Assembly (NCBI GenBank): GCA_009746045.1
Contig: RPFO01000022.1
Span: forward strand, 2,298,680-2,362,679
Reading direction: 5' to 3'
Length of the DNA stretch: 64,000 nucleotides
Source of the DNA: Mesostigma viride
Taxonomy: Eukaryota > Streptophyta > Mesostigmatophyceae > Mesostigmatales > Mesostigmataceae
Position 1 is the first letter of the stretch; each line of letters opens with the position of its first letter. A program made the translations under genes and the position numbers. Positions 1 to 11,409 of this stretch are shown piece by piece. Under the pieces are notes generated by a model. That model was not told the origin of the DNA. It ran no database searches and was given only the letters and a program-made list of their open reading frames with translations.

Positions 1-1640
1 GAGCCCGTCATAGGTGGGGAAGATCAGCATAGCTATACAAGAGCTAGAGCGTGGCATCTCAGCAGAGAGCAGCTCTCTGCATGGGCACAGCATAACTAAA
101 TAAAGCTAGGCATCATCTGGAGTGTGGCACATCATAGGCACACATTTACATGGCTAAATGAGACTCGTGAGTCAGCTGGTATAGAGCCTGTAGGAGGCTT
201 ACATGCATTACATGGCCACGGTCTATATCTATTCTGCACTACTACTGCTGTATTCCCCTAAGCTGGAGTCGTTGGGGCCGCGGGGGTCGCCTGCCAGGGC
301 TTGTGGCCGACGTAGATGGCCGCCCCCTTCCAGTATGATCGGCTTCCCCGCCGCGGTCTGCCGGAGCTGGAGGTAGGTCGGCCATAGCTCCCGTCGCCGT
401 TGTTGCTGCGCCAGGGTCAAGTCGTCGTCAAGGGTGATCGAAGAGAGTCTTCTCGAGCCGCTTGCGGCGTCGAAGAAAGGAAATCTTGTCCGCCGGGTTC
501 TTAAAGGTGAGAAGGAGCGGGGGAGCCCCTGCCTTACCCCGCGCGCGGGGAAGGCGGTGGGCGACCAGCTCAATCTCACCAGTAAGGCCCATGCGACTAA
601 GAATTTCTCTCTCAAACGCACGTGCAAGCTTCTCGGAATTCTCACCTTCCTCCATGTCGAAGTTCTTGACAATGACATTGAGGCTGCGCTTGGCGAGCTC
701 GGCCTCCTCGCGGAGGTCGAGCGTCTGCTGCTGGAGCTGTGCTGCGACGGCGGAGGTGGTGGAGGTGGCGTGCTGCTGTCCGCCCAGGTCGGCGGGATGG
801 GAGGAGCATTGCCGGCCAGGCCAGCCGGGGCTGGCTTGGCGCGGCAATGTCCTTCACCGCCTGGGCGGTGAGGCCTGCGGTGTTTTGCAAGACCTCGATG
901 GTGATTGCATTGTCCTTTTTTTTTTTTTAATGCGCTGCCAGGTCAATGTCGCGGAGCTGGGCAGTGATGGCCGGAGTCGGAGGCGGGGGGGGGGTGGAGG
1001 CGAGGAGGGTGGCGGTGGCGGTGGCGGTGGCGGTGGGGATGCATGGTGGGGAGCTCAGCAGCCAGCTGACGACCCAAAACTTGCATTTCGCAAGCGAGGG
1101 GCGTCACGTGCTGTGAGAGGTGGTGGAGGAGGGTGAATTCGCCCAAGGGGGCGGGTTGCCAGAGTTCCGCGGAAGAACGCTTAAGGATGGAATAGAGGGC
1201 GGCAAGCTGAAGGCGCGGTCGCTACCAGCCAGACAGGTCACCTACGCGGAACTGAAACTGGCCGTCAGACTCAGTGGCTGCGGAAGCATTTGTGGCGGTG
1301 GAGGCGCTGGCACAGGTCAAGAAGGGAGGCATACGACCCATAGAACAGGAGCTCCAGCATCCGGATGTGTGGCTTGTCGAAATAGCCGGGTCTGTTGACG
1401 TCGAAACGTGGAGAATAACTCGTCAACGTCAAAGTCGACATCAGACCAGCTAGGTTCAGTTGGGCGGCTGCGTTTTGGCTCGGGCGAGGCTGAAGGCGAG
1501 GCAGGAAGCCCGGGAGGGGGCTGGGCGACCACCAGTGCGCGACTATAGTCATCACCGTGTAGCCATGTGTCACCGTGTAGCCATGTGCATTGAAATTATG
1601 GCTGGCTTACGTGTACAAACTGAACCGCGGTGGCCGGCTG
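1..1640 (-). mobile_element. ORF1-only LINE, copy 1 (partial, decayed)
   Basis: Reading on the minus strand, the segment holds the 3' UTR (1-240), then a decayed ORF1 (about 240-1540). Its protein pieces match the intact copies at 31384-32746 and 49923-51194: a coiled-coil stretch, a LINE ORF1 RNA-binding core beginning NVIVKNFD (about 660-690) and the conserved block LDDDLTLAQQQRR (about 390-430). Frames are broken repeatedly, so it is not coding. The 3' terminus lies left of the window and the 5' end is missing. The start of the window (about 30-120) matches the 3' UTR of the copy at 49440-51346. Confidence 0.8.
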
Positions 1641-3345
1641 TAGGCTCGTGACTATTCTACACTACTGCTGTATCAAGGAGACAACCAGCAGGCCAGAAAT
1701 CAGCGCTGTATTCCCCTAAGCTGGGGTGTGTGGAGGTGCTGGGGCCGCGGGGGTCGCCGAGCGAGCGGGGCTTGCAAGGGCTTGTGGCCGACGCCAGATG
1801 GCCGCCCCCTTCCAGTAAACCGGCTTCCACGCCGCGGTCTGCCGGAGCTGGAGGTAGGTCGGCCATTATTAGCTCCCGTTGCCGTTGTTGCTGTGCCACC
1901 TGGGGTGAAGTCGTCCGGTCCAAGGGGTAGTGAGTCCTCTCGAGCCGCTTGCGGCGTCTGAGGAACGAAATCTTCAGTTGTCCGCCGGCCGGTTCTCAAA
2001 GATGAGCAGAAGCGGAGGCGCCCCTGCCTTACCCCGCGAGAGGGGAAGTCAGTGGGCATCCAGCTTGATCTCACCAATGAGGCCCATGCGACCAAGGATT
2101 TCTCTCTCAAACGCCTGTGCAAGCTTCCCGGAGTTCTCTGACATTCCACCAGGTCGAAGTTTTTGACGATGACGTTAAGGCTGCGCTTGGCGAGCTCGGC
2201 CTCCTCGTGAAGGTCAAGCGTCTGCTGCTGGAGCTGTGCTGCGACGGCGGAGGTTGTGGAGGTGGTGTGTTGCTTGAGCATGTCCGCCCAGGTCTGGGTG
2301 CAGGAGGAGGGGCATCGCCAGCCGGGCCAGCGGGGGCTGGCTTGGCGCGGCAATGTCCTTCACTGCCTGGGCGGTGAGGCCTGCGGTGTTTTGCAGGCAC
2401 TCAATGGCGATGGCGTTGTCCTTGAGGCGCTGGTCGATGTCGCGGAGCTGGGCAGTGATGGCGTCGGTGGTGGGAGTGGTGGCGGTGGAGGAGGCGAGGA
2501 GGGTGTCCACAGGTGGCGGTGGAGATGGTACGTAGCTCGCGATCGGGCAGTCAGCGTGCAACCCAGGGCTGCCACATCTGCAGCGAGGAGAGTCACGTGC
2601 TACTCGACGGCGTCCTGGTCGCGGATGGTGTCGGTCACAGCGGTGGGGGCATGCAAAGATCTGGGCGGCAGAGCGTCCGAGGAGGGAGCCAAGGGCGATT
2701 TGTTGCAAGTAGTGACGGGCGAGGGTGGGCAGCTTTGCAGCCACACCGGTCGTGCTGCCACCTGACGGCAGGCAAAGGCCACGGCCCTCCCCACTGTGGA
2801 GTTGGTGGCACAATTCCAAAAGCGTGTCCCACGTCTCATGAAGCAGGATGTGCAGCTGTTCATTCGGACTTTTCTGCCAAAAGTTGGGCTTAAGTCGATG
2901 GTGAAATCTTGAAACTGGCTGGGTGGCTCGGTGGGACGAGTGCGCTTGGGCTCAGGAGAGGCCGACGGCGAGGCCGAAAAAAAAAATAAAGGAGGCCGCC
3001 GGCGAGGCCGAAGAAGGGGCAGAATGTACCACTAAAGCTAGGGATCTGGTGCTGGTGCCTTCCAGGCCGGGCGGCGGAACTCTAGGCGTAGCTTCTTGCG
3101 TAGCTGCAGGGCTCAGTGCTGCCGCTAAGCTGCGCTGCGTCGAGGTGCATTTGCTCGTCATGATATTGCGTAATAGCTTCGGGAAAATATATCAGCGTGT
3201 GTGTCATAGAAAGACAAAGCGATTGTGATATTCACGGCCGAATTTGGTGCCCAAACGTGAAAGTTATGAGCTCCGCCGTCAGCCATGGCTACCTCGTGGC
3301 TAGCGCGTGGCTCGTAGCTAGCATTCCTTCCATCCATGCATCTAC
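1641..3345 (-). mobile_element. ORF1-only LINE, copy 2 (decayed)
   Basis: This is a second, diverged ORF1-only copy directly abutting copy 1 in the same orientation. ORF1 remnants run from about 1715 to 3160 on the minus strand, again with the NVIVKNFD core and the LTAQAVKDIAA block. The 5' UTR (3160-3345) matches the intact copies, including the stretch around 3225-3290. Multiple frameshifts show it is dead. A 31-bp insertion at 1674-1704 interrupts its 3' part. Confidence 0.8.
1674..1704 (-). mobile_element. 31-bp micro-insertion with 7-bp TSD
   Basis: The insert is flanked by GCTGTAT on both sides (1667-1673 and 1705-1711). The related, uninterrupted sequence at about 245-265 carries GCTGTAT once, so the empty site is visible in the same window. 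Read on the minus strand the insert ends in GGTTGTCTCCTTG, the 3' end shared by the other micro-insertions. Confidence 0.8.
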
Positions 3346-3522
3346 CTGGTTGGTGCGAGCTAAGTGCCCTACTATAAAGTACTAGCTCTGCAGGCGCCTC
3401 GATCATGCTTGATATGGTGCTGATGAGATCGAGTGGCATGCAGGCCTAGGTACAATACTCCTTGCGGACATTCATGAGCAGCGTATCCCACACGAAAAAT
3501 GGACCGCAGCATGTAGGTGACC

Positions 3523-3640
3523 TTTCTTCCTGTTGTCAAGGAGACAACCAGCGCAGGCCAGTTGTGCACGTGTACACAGGAATTAAAATTACTTCGGTGC
3601 TCCGTGACTCCCAACGGGAGCACGATTAATAAATTAATTA
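3523..3640 (+). mobile_element. 5'-truncated LINE-C-type 3' end, nested
   Basis: The insertion holds a 3' UTR end with the hairpin GTGCTCCGT/ACGGGAGCAC (about 3597-3624) and a TTAA-type tail. It is flanked by ATGTAGGTGACC (3511-3522) and ATGTTGGTGACC (3641-3652), a 12-bp duplication with one mismatch. It lies inside a minus-strand LINE-A and itself contains the 24-bp micro-insertion at 3537-3560. A close relative is at 27755-27850. Confidence 0.8.
3537..3560 (-). mobile_element. 24-bp micro-insertion with 5-bp TSD
   Basis: It is flanked by GTTGT at 3532-3536 and 3561-3565. The related unoccupied site at about 27765-27775 reads CCTGTTGTGCAC without the insert. On the minus strand the insert reads from TGGCCTGCGC to GGTTGTCTCCTTG. 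It is the shortest member of the micro-insertion family. Confidence 0.75.
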
Positions 3641-3879
3641 ATGTTGGTGACCGCGCCGTCCAGCTTTTTGGCAAGGTCGGCGGTGAGGGGCCACGTTTCG
3701 TCCCCGTACGTAAGAACAGGGAGGACCAGGACCTTACATAGGTCCTGTTTCTCTAGCTAGCCCAAGGTTGAGGGCTTACGCCATGTCGCCTGTGCAGGGC
3801 CCTGTATTGGCGTAAAGCGTGCCAGGCCAGGGAGATACGGTGGTCCACATCGGCCTCGCGCAGCTGGGGAGTAAGCTAT

Positions 3880-4050
3880 TAATTAATTAATTAATTAAAA
3901 TCATGTAGCTCCGTTGGGAGCATATGTAACACATAGCCCTGAGAAAGGGGCATCTATGGGTTTGTAATACAATCAGGGCTACAACCTGCAGGTGGAGGAT
4001 GTACAACTGTCACCTGCTCTGGGTGCACAAGGTGCACCTGCACCGCCATG
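3880..4050 (-). mobile_element. 5'-truncated ORF1-only LINE 3' end
   Basis: The 171-bp insert matches the 3' UTR end of the ORF1-only copies: the segment around CATAGCCCTGAGAAAGGGGC, a CTCC-CAACG-GGAG hairpin and a TTAA tail. It is flanked by the 10-bp duplication AGTAAGCTAT (3870-3879 and 4051-4060). This shows that the hairpin and tail define the element's 3' end. Confidence 0.8.
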
Positions 4051-4560
4051 AGTAAGCTATACCCAGCAACTTGACGCGGTCCCGATACTGGACTCGACTG
4101 AGAGCCATCAAGGAGAAAGAGGTCGCCAGGTCGGGCGGTGGCTGAGTGAGCCCAACCGCCAGGGCCTCGGCCTTCTTGCTGACCTCGAGCCCCACCACTC
4201 GGGCCTCGATTGCGAGCCAGTCAGGCCTCGTCTGCACTGTGCTCAGTGTTCTCGAAGAGGGTGGTGTCGTCTGCGTAGATGCGCGAATCTCCGTGTCGGC
4301 CCCGCCATGCCAGAATTTGTTGGCAAACCTCACCCTTGGTTCCCTACCCACAGTGCGAGCAAACCGCTTGCGCGCCTGAATCATCACGTATTCGAGCACA
4401 ATAATGAACAGGTATGGCGAGAGCACGCAGCCCTGCCACACACACTTCTGTAGAGGGCATGGTGGCGTGGACCCGTAGGAAGTGCGCACTGAGGAGGCGG
4501 ACCCTTCTTTGTTTTGCACATAACGGGCACCTGCTGGGGGGTAGTACCCCCCCCCCAAGC

Positions 4561-5138
4561 GGCTGGTACAAAATTTTTCATCATATTCATGCTATATTTT
4601 CATCATATTCATCATTGGATTTTTAGCACATGCATAGACCTGTATGGTTGAACCAGAAATGTGCACGTTAGGGGTGTCTTTTACCCTTATCCGAACATCA
4701 GGGTCCGCGCAAACTAACAAACATGGACTGCGCGCTCCCCGGCAAGCATTCCAGGGGCATGCCATGCCACAGATGTCAATAGCAACCTCAGAAAAGCTAT
4801 CAGTGACAGACTCGTGTTGGTATGTTTCCAGCAAGTACCCGTCTACCATGTGTGCATTCATGGCTGCACCCCATCGCATGAGCCAGACAGCTTGAGTCGA
4901 CGGCAAAGCCAACAATGCACACGCATGTTCTGCCACCCACATGATTCCCGGTTCCGGTCGGTCTCCCGACCCAAAGCAGATACTTTGCGAAAGCAAAGAT
5001 GCGGAAACTATGGGCAGCCGATTCTTCATGTACCTACACTTAGGCTCCGCATGCGTGATATCTCACCCGAGCCACACGTCCATTATTCCCCTCCCATATC
5101 ACCTACAACGCGACCAGTATCTACTTCACAGCCCGGGC
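4561..5138. other. 3' flank of the lysine-rich gene
   Basis: This is unique-looking sequence with no recognisable repeat, presumably 3' UTR and downstream flank of the minus-strand gene that ends at 5139. I found no TGTAA polyadenylation motif on the minus strand here, so the transcript end is not placed. Confidence 0.4.
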
Positions 5139-8100
5139 CTAGGCGACCGCCTTCTTGCGCTCCACCTTGGCACTGATTGGCTCGTCGTCACTGTCCCCAT
5201 CGTCCTTGGCCACCGCCTTTCCCTTTCCCTTGCCCTTGCCCTGCGCGCCCTTGTCCTTGGCACTCTCTTTGGCCTCCTTCTCCTTGGCCTCTGTCTTGCG
5301 CTCCTTCCTGGGCACGATCACCTCCTCGCTGTCCTGCTCCTCCTCCGATTCCTCCTCCTCGGACTCCTTCTTGGACCGCTTCTTCTTGCCAGCCGCCGCC
5401 TTCTTGTCCTTGCCGCTCGACTTGGCGGCAGAGCCTTCCTTCTTGGCCTTCTTGCCCTTGACGATCTTTTTCTTCACGGCGAGCGACTTGGACACGGTCC
5501 GTGAGGATGCCTCAACCTTGGAGACACCGCCCACACCCGCACGCTTGGCCTTGGCGGACTTGATCTCGTAGGCCTTATCGGCGCGCGCGCGGTCGAGCAG
5601 GCCGCGCTCCATGCACCTGCGCAAGTAAGCACAGGATGGACATCCATGGGTGGGACCAGGAGAACAACACGGGCACCGATTGGTGAGGCTAATGCAATAG
5701 ATTTATCAGGAGTGATCCATGGCTTTCATAACAGGGCTAGCACGGATGGGCGAGGTCCAAACTTTCAAGCACCGCCGCGGATGAGCGCAGGAATAAATGC
5801 ACGCATGGGTGATCCCAAGGCTATGCAACTACAGCAGTGATGGCCGTAGCATTTATTCAACCATAAGGTCATGAATGTACGATGGAAACTGGAGACAACC
5901 GTGGCACAGATAATGACATTTAAAAAAAGAAGGCTGTGCACAAGCAAACAATGGGGGAAGGGGGGGGGAGGGGGGGTGGGTGGGGGGGTGCATTTAGTCA
6001 CTAGTGACAGCAGGACGACATACGATATTTTGGTGAGGCATGGCTCACTGACTATCCCGGCAGGCTGCTGGAAACCTTTAGAGCCTATGGGGCAACCGCT
6101 GGCTGCGAGTGAAGCGCAGCTGTGAACCGACCCCACAGTGAGAGGACCCCACAGTGAGAGGACAAACCCGACCCAGGCCTGGCTAACCCAACGTCATGCA
6201 CCTACACATGCCACCAGGGATACTTGGCAGGAGCTACCACTTCCCAAAGCAGGCCAGCTCGGATGGCAGCACAAGGCGTATCGGTCACTACGAATCCACG
6301 TGCGTACACATCGGACCCCGCTCTCCCCAGCTGTATGGTCCCTGTATTCTTGACGATCCTATTTGGTCACTGTGTTCTTATTGCATTCGAAAACATGCGG
6401 CAACCCCCCTCAAGCACACAAGAAAATTCCACCAGACAGCCTGAGCTGCCGAAAATGTATAAACCGGCAGCCACGACATTAACACGCTACCCCCTTTGAG
6501 AACACATTGAGACGCAACTTAAGGTGGTAGAAAACTCGCTACAAACAAACTTGCTAGTACGCAGGGCTGCGGCCATGACAAAACGGAAGTGGAGATAACG
6601 CTTTACGCTCGAGATCTTGGATTTATTGAGTAAAATGAATCCACAGGTTTCATGATGACACTGGATAAAAATCCCGGGATGTAAGAAACGCATTGACGTG
6701 ACTGTATGTGGCATAAACAGGATATATGGCCACAGACATGTGTGTGCGTCGCACTCACCAGAGCAGCGCCATCTCGCTACCCGGCACCTGGCGCAGCAAG
6801 CTCTCGTAAAAGATGCGGAACGGGTCCCGCTGCACACAGGTGGGGAGGGGAGGGAAGGGGAGGGGAGGGGAGGGGGGGAAGGGGAGGGGAGGGGAGGGGG
6901 GGGGGGGGGGGGGGGCGGGGCGGGGCGGGGCGGGCGGGGCGGGGCGGGGCGGGGCGGGGCGGGGCGGGGCGGGCGGCGGGGCGGGGCGGGGCGGGGCGGG
7001 GCGGGGCGGGGCGGGGCGGGGCGGGGCGGGGCGGGGCGGGGCGGGGCGGGGCGGGGCGGGGAGGGGAGGGGAGGGGAGGGGAGGGAGGGGAGGGGAGGGG
7101 AGGGGAGGGGAGGGGAGGGGAGGGGAGGGGAGGGGAGGGGAGGGGAGGGGAGGGGAGGGGAGGGCAGGGTGACAAGCCCCAAACGTACCCACCGCACGAA
7201 GGGGATCAAGGATAGAACAGGGGTGTGGCAACGGTGAAGACACGAGCATAGGAAGCAGACGGCAACCAGTCAAAATCAAGGGAGCAAGTCAACCAGTACA
7301 CCTGGAATCCAACCAGCTGGAAGGGGTTTCTTGCCAATTGACAAGCAAACACCTGCATGAGCCGCCATCCCCTGACTTCCCGCCAAGGCGGAAATGGCTG
7401 ACTGGAAATGACCAACGATTCCACAGCTGTGTAAATTCACTGCCATGGAAGCCAAGCGCATGCTTCCCATCCCCATTCAGTCGTGAAATGGTGACAGGAA
7501 GGAAGAACAAAGAAAAGGAATGACAGCGTTACCGGGTAGGTTGGGTGGGATCTACGACCAATGATAATAAGTAATAATTGATCAAAAAAATAAATCACAA
7601 CAACAACAGCAATGATAATAACAATAATCATAATCATGACAACGACAAGTTGGGGGTCCCTTCGGGGCCCAGACTTTTTGGCGCCTGAGCGGGCGATTGG
7701 CGTGTACACCCGTGGGGTGCGTCCTCGGGAACGCCAGCGCCACGCGGGGCGCGCAGCGCGAATGGGCAGTGGCCGAGGGCGCCGAGGCGGGGGGGGCCAG
7801 CGGGAGCCCAAAAATTTCGGCTTCGTACGGCCCGTCCGCAGGCGGAGCCCCCTGCTTTTCACAGCTTCGAGCCGTTTCCTGGCACGCGCCCCGTCTGAAC
7901 ACGTTCAGGCAAGTAATTTTGCTAAAATTATTACGGAAATGGCGTGGCAAGTAGGCCGAACCGAAAAATTACTGAAAACCTCGTTCAGAAAAGTGTTCGA
8001 ACTTAATTTTTGGCACGGTCCGTCCTCGGTCTGAACTCTTTCAGTGAAAATTGAAACATTACCCGCTGCTTCTGCTCAGAAATCGTTCAGAAATTTAATC

Positions 8101-10188
8101 GTACTAAATTTTGGTACGGTTCGTCCTGTCTTCCGCATAAATTGCGCGCCTTCGGCTGCATTCAGCACGCGTTCAGAGCTCGTACGGTCCGTCTGGACAC
8201 AAAATTTGCTTTCCCTCGCCCCGTTCAGCCTGAACACTTGGTACGCTCTGTTGCGGGACAAATCGCGTTCAGCCGTTATGGTCTGAACAGCTTTCTAGTA
8301 AATCGAGTAGGATGTTTGGATAGAGATCTATTGTGAAAATATCTTCCCCCCATCCGTATATGCCCCCCGCCATTTCTCGCGCATTTTGCTGAATTCAGCA
8401 CCCGTTCAGAACTCCTGAGACTCGATCTTAGGCGGGTGTGACGGCGTTCAGGCCCGCGGTTACGGGCCCGAACTCGCGGCTCCTCAGGATTTCAGCAATG
8501 GCCCTCGGGCGTGGGGGTGCGATCAGGCCGTACGGTACGGCGCCCGCGGCGGTGTCAGGTAGTTCGGGGTTCTCCCCGACCATGCAGATTCGTAATATAG
8601 GTAGTTGATTGATAACAGGCATTACATCCAATGCGCTGAGATCAAATATAACATACTGTAACTTCCACCGAGAAAAAAAAAGTGTTCAGGAACTGCCTGA
8701 TCTTCCCATGACAGCGGTAGCATCCTAGACAACCACCACTACCTACCCCTGCAGATACTCTCTCTCCTTACCACCAAGTCGTGCCTCTTGACCGGTGCAG
8801 TTATTATGGGCCAGGCCAGGAAATTCTGTCAACAGGCTTTCCCAAAACATTATCTCTCTCGACGGTTTACTATACGATCAAAGCACAGCAGCTGTGCATA
8901 TTCATGGTACAGCGACCCGTTCCACAATCCACTTATCCCACTGACCCTGTCCTGCTCGCACTGTGCATGTGGTCCCGCAACAAACAGCCCGAATGGGGGA
9001 TGAGGGAGGCTCGCAAAATGTTCACTATTTTGTCCTTGAGCAGCTCAAGCTACTAAAGGTCCTATCAGATGGCCCAGGCAACACGCACGACAGGACGAAT
9101 AGGCACGGCCACCTTCCAAGTCTCACCACATGGCCACGTGGCGCAAGGCATGTGCCAGGGTCTGTGCAGCCACGAGCAAGCACATATCCAACACACCATT
9201 CTGCATCTTACAAGCCCATCTCGACCCCTCGGCCCCTCCCAGTCTACATGAGAACAGTTGCATCCTCCTTCAAAGCAGCCATGCCCAGCAACCCACAACA
9301 CACATGCGTATAGAAAACCAATCAGCGTACCGAAGGTAATGGCATGCCAGCACACAGTGCATGTCCCACCGCACCCAAAATCACAGCGAAAGAAAAGGAG
9401 CCAGATGCTTTGGACATCATGTACACGAGGTCGTGCAATCACAGGTTGCATTCTGGCACTCCGCCCGCCCGCCGCCCGCCCGCCCGCCCGCCCGCGCCGC
9501 CCGCCCGCCCGCCCGCCCGCCCGCCGCCCGCCCGCCCGCCCGCCCGCCCGCCCGCCCGCACACAGACACTAGCCATCACAACTACAATTGAAACCACCAT
9601 GGGGGGGGCAGACACCCCGCAATATGCCCTAAATGTTATTGCTACAACGCCCACCTTTTCAGGCGGGTCCATCTTCTGCCCGGGAAGGTCATACGACTTC
9701 TTCTTGGCCGGCGCGCCATCCTTGTCTTCGGATTTGGCCCCCTTGCCAGCCTTTTTTGCCACCGCGACCTCCTTCTTTTCCGTCTTCACCTTCTTCTCTG
9801 TCTTGACTGCATCCTTATCTTCTTTGACCTCCTTCTTTTCTGTTGTGACTTCCTTCTTTTCGGCCTTGACAACGACGTCGCCCTTCTTACTCGCGGCCGC
9901 CTCCTGCTTTACCTTCACTGTCTCCTTGGCCTCTTCTTTCACCACTTTCTTCCGCTTGGCCGGCTTCTCCTCGCCATCGTCGTCATCTGCCTTCTTGGCG
10001 GCCGCCTTCCCTTTCTCCATGCCGTCCTCGTCCGACTCTTTCTTCACCCCCGTTTCCTTGGCCGACTTCTTCAGGGAAAACTTCTTTGCGGTCTTGGCGT
10101 CGCCGGCGTCCGAATCCTTCAGTATCGGCATATCCTCACTTGGCTCGCCATTGCGGTCAACCGGTGGATCTGCACTTCCACCTTCCAT
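5139..10188 (-). CDS. lysine/glutamate-rich probable nuclear protein, three exons
   Basis: The gene model is complement(5139-5616, 6759-6829, 9655-10188), 360 residues. Splice sites are GTGGGC (exon 1 end), TGTGCAG (exon 2 acceptor), GTGAGT (exon 2 donor) and TTGCGCAG (exon 3 acceptor). The phases fit: 0 at the first junction, and a TG|G tryptophan codon split at the second. Residues 1-170 and 220-350 are low-complexity K/E/A tracts with basic clusters such as PAKRKKVV, typical of chromatin or nucleolar proteins. The only folded-looking part spans the exon 1/2/3 joins (about residues 165-225), with [12 protein letters not shown] and FYESLL..VPGSEMA, then MERGLL. From memory this block recalls a conserved segment of uncharacterised plant proteins, which I could not check. 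The long first intron carries G/C-rich arrays. No enzyme motif was seen and the function is unknown. Confidence 0.75.
5617..6758 (-). other. intron 2 of the lysine-rich gene
   Basis: The intron contains a poly-G/GGGGGT tract (about 5954-5990) and a 16-bp direct repeat around 6128-6162. No open frame in it matches a family I know. Confidence 0.5.
6841..7166. repeat. (GGGGA)n/(GGGGC)n microsatellite
   Basis: This is a 326-bp pentanucleotide array of GGGGA changing to GGGGC and back to GGGGA. On the transcribed minus strand it is a pure C/T-rich tract that runs straight into the acceptor of exon 2 of the lysine-rich gene, so it probably serves as its polypyrimidine tract. The plus strand should form G-quadruplexes. 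Confidence 0.95.
7890..8690. repeat. cluster of GTTCAG/CTGAAC motifs in intron 1
   Basis: Nine GTTCAG (7903, 7983, 8085, 8171, 8223, 8267, 8404, 8446, 8684) and four CTGAAC (7895, 8031, 8230, 8283) occur in 0.8 kb, against about 0.4 expected by chance on both strands. Several are inverted pairs, for example CTGAACACGTTCAG. A second recurring motif, close to TACGGTCCGTC, appears about four times between 7826 and 8195. This may be a degenerate satellite or a binding-site cluster. Confidence 0.6.
9461..9559. repeat. (CCCG)n microsatellite
   Basis: A CCCG/CCG array lies about 100 bp inside intron 1 of the lysine-rich gene. On the transcribed strand it is G-rich, just downstream of the exon 1 donor. 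Confidence 0.9.
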
Positions 10189-11409
10189 ACCGTGGTCCCT
10201 GTCGCCCTGGCTGCTAGTCGGCGAGAAGTTGAAAGTGCATTAGGAGGTGTGAACGGGCAAATCAGCTCACAACCAGCTTATCGGTCCTTCGTGCCTCCAA
10301 ACAAGGATGGTAATATTCACCGGGACGCAAGGCACGGACAGCGATCCCAGAGGAGAACGCAGCAAAGCAGAGCTTCTAAGGAGTTATGTGAGGCAGTAGC
10401 ATACACGACTTACCAAGAAATGTCACAGCTCACAAATAGACCTCTGGCGCTCGAGAGTTAAACTTCCTACAGCTTAATCTCCCACTCTGCGCAGGCACGA
10501 GAATTCACTGCATGTGCGTGCTACATGTCCTTTCACACACGGTTGGCAGCGTGCAACAAAACGCAGCATGCCCCAATGGGATAAATGCGCTTCTCGAAAG
10601 ACTTTCGGGGCGTGGCAAAGCACCGCGGACGGCAGCTATCTTTCAAATACCAGAAGGCACGCCCGTTATAACAACGCTTCGCAAAAGCCCTACGCACAGC
10701 GAATGTTGTGCGTAGCTGTAGCTTCGAAAACGTTAAAATAAGTTTATGCCCTGCGTTCTCGACCTACAAAGACGTAGCAACTAGCAATACATAACTCAAG
10801 CCACCAAGACCAAAGCTCAAACGACTGCAAGTCTGCAACGTCTCCTGGCACTTAAACCTGCCATCCATCGTTTGTGTGACGCCTTGACAGTTGTTAACCC
10901 TGGAGTCCCTCGCTACGACTTTTTGAGTTTTAGCGCGAATTAAAAATATAACACCCTCACGAACAAGTGAAGAAACGGCCTGTAAATTGTTGACGGACTC
11001 CCGGTTCCCGAAGATTCCCTCCCTGGCTGTCAAGACTCTGCCAAGCCTGCCGAGCCGTATGTTCGGGTGTCAGCATGCGTGAAAATTGAGGCGAAGGTAG
11101 CGGAGTGCGTGTACAACTTGGTAAAACAGCCATGGCAGATTCAGCTAACAAATGGCTTCTATGTGCATTTTCATGAACCCACCCGAGGCTTGTTGCACCA
11201 TGCCACAGTCAAGGATTTGGATGCTGACGTCGGGGACTCTTCCCGAAGCTTGTCTTTCATGTCATTGCAACGTAAAGCCGCGACTTTGAGGGGCAGCAGG
11301 GTACGAGAGCATGGACGCCCTCGCTTTCAATTCCCAACTGCCGTCTGGCTGCGAACCAGGTTAAAGTTTAGAGCATAAAAGAAATTACTGCGCAAGTCCA
11401 GCTAAGAAT
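10189..11409. promoter_or_regulatory. divergent intergenic region
   Basis: These 1.2 kb lie between the start codons of the minus-strand lysine-rich gene and the plus-strand transporter, so they must hold both promoters. I see no TATA box, repeat or conserved element that I can name. Confidence 0.4.

Larger units (their letters stand above)
3346..4560 (-). mobile_element. LINE-A fragment, minus strand (RT and C-terminal part)
   Basis: Translation of the minus strand at 4100-4500 gives reverse-transcriptase sequence with VWQGCVLSPYLF and the stretch leading to the catalytic YADD position, matching the plus-strand LINE-A copy at 20515. C-terminal codons continue at 3346-3510 and 3653-3870. The open frame is broken. 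Two younger retro-insertions split it (3523-3640 and 3880-4050), each with its own target-site duplication. Confidence 0.8.

Noticed and set aside
6487-7279. Pro-rich and Gly/Arg-rich frames at the GGGGA/GGGGC array
   Set aside because: Intronic microsatellite of the lysine-rich gene; the frames exist on both strands.
11067-11378. 103-codon frame upstream of the transporter
   Set aside because: No recognisable domain, poor codon pattern, and it lies in the divergent promoter region.
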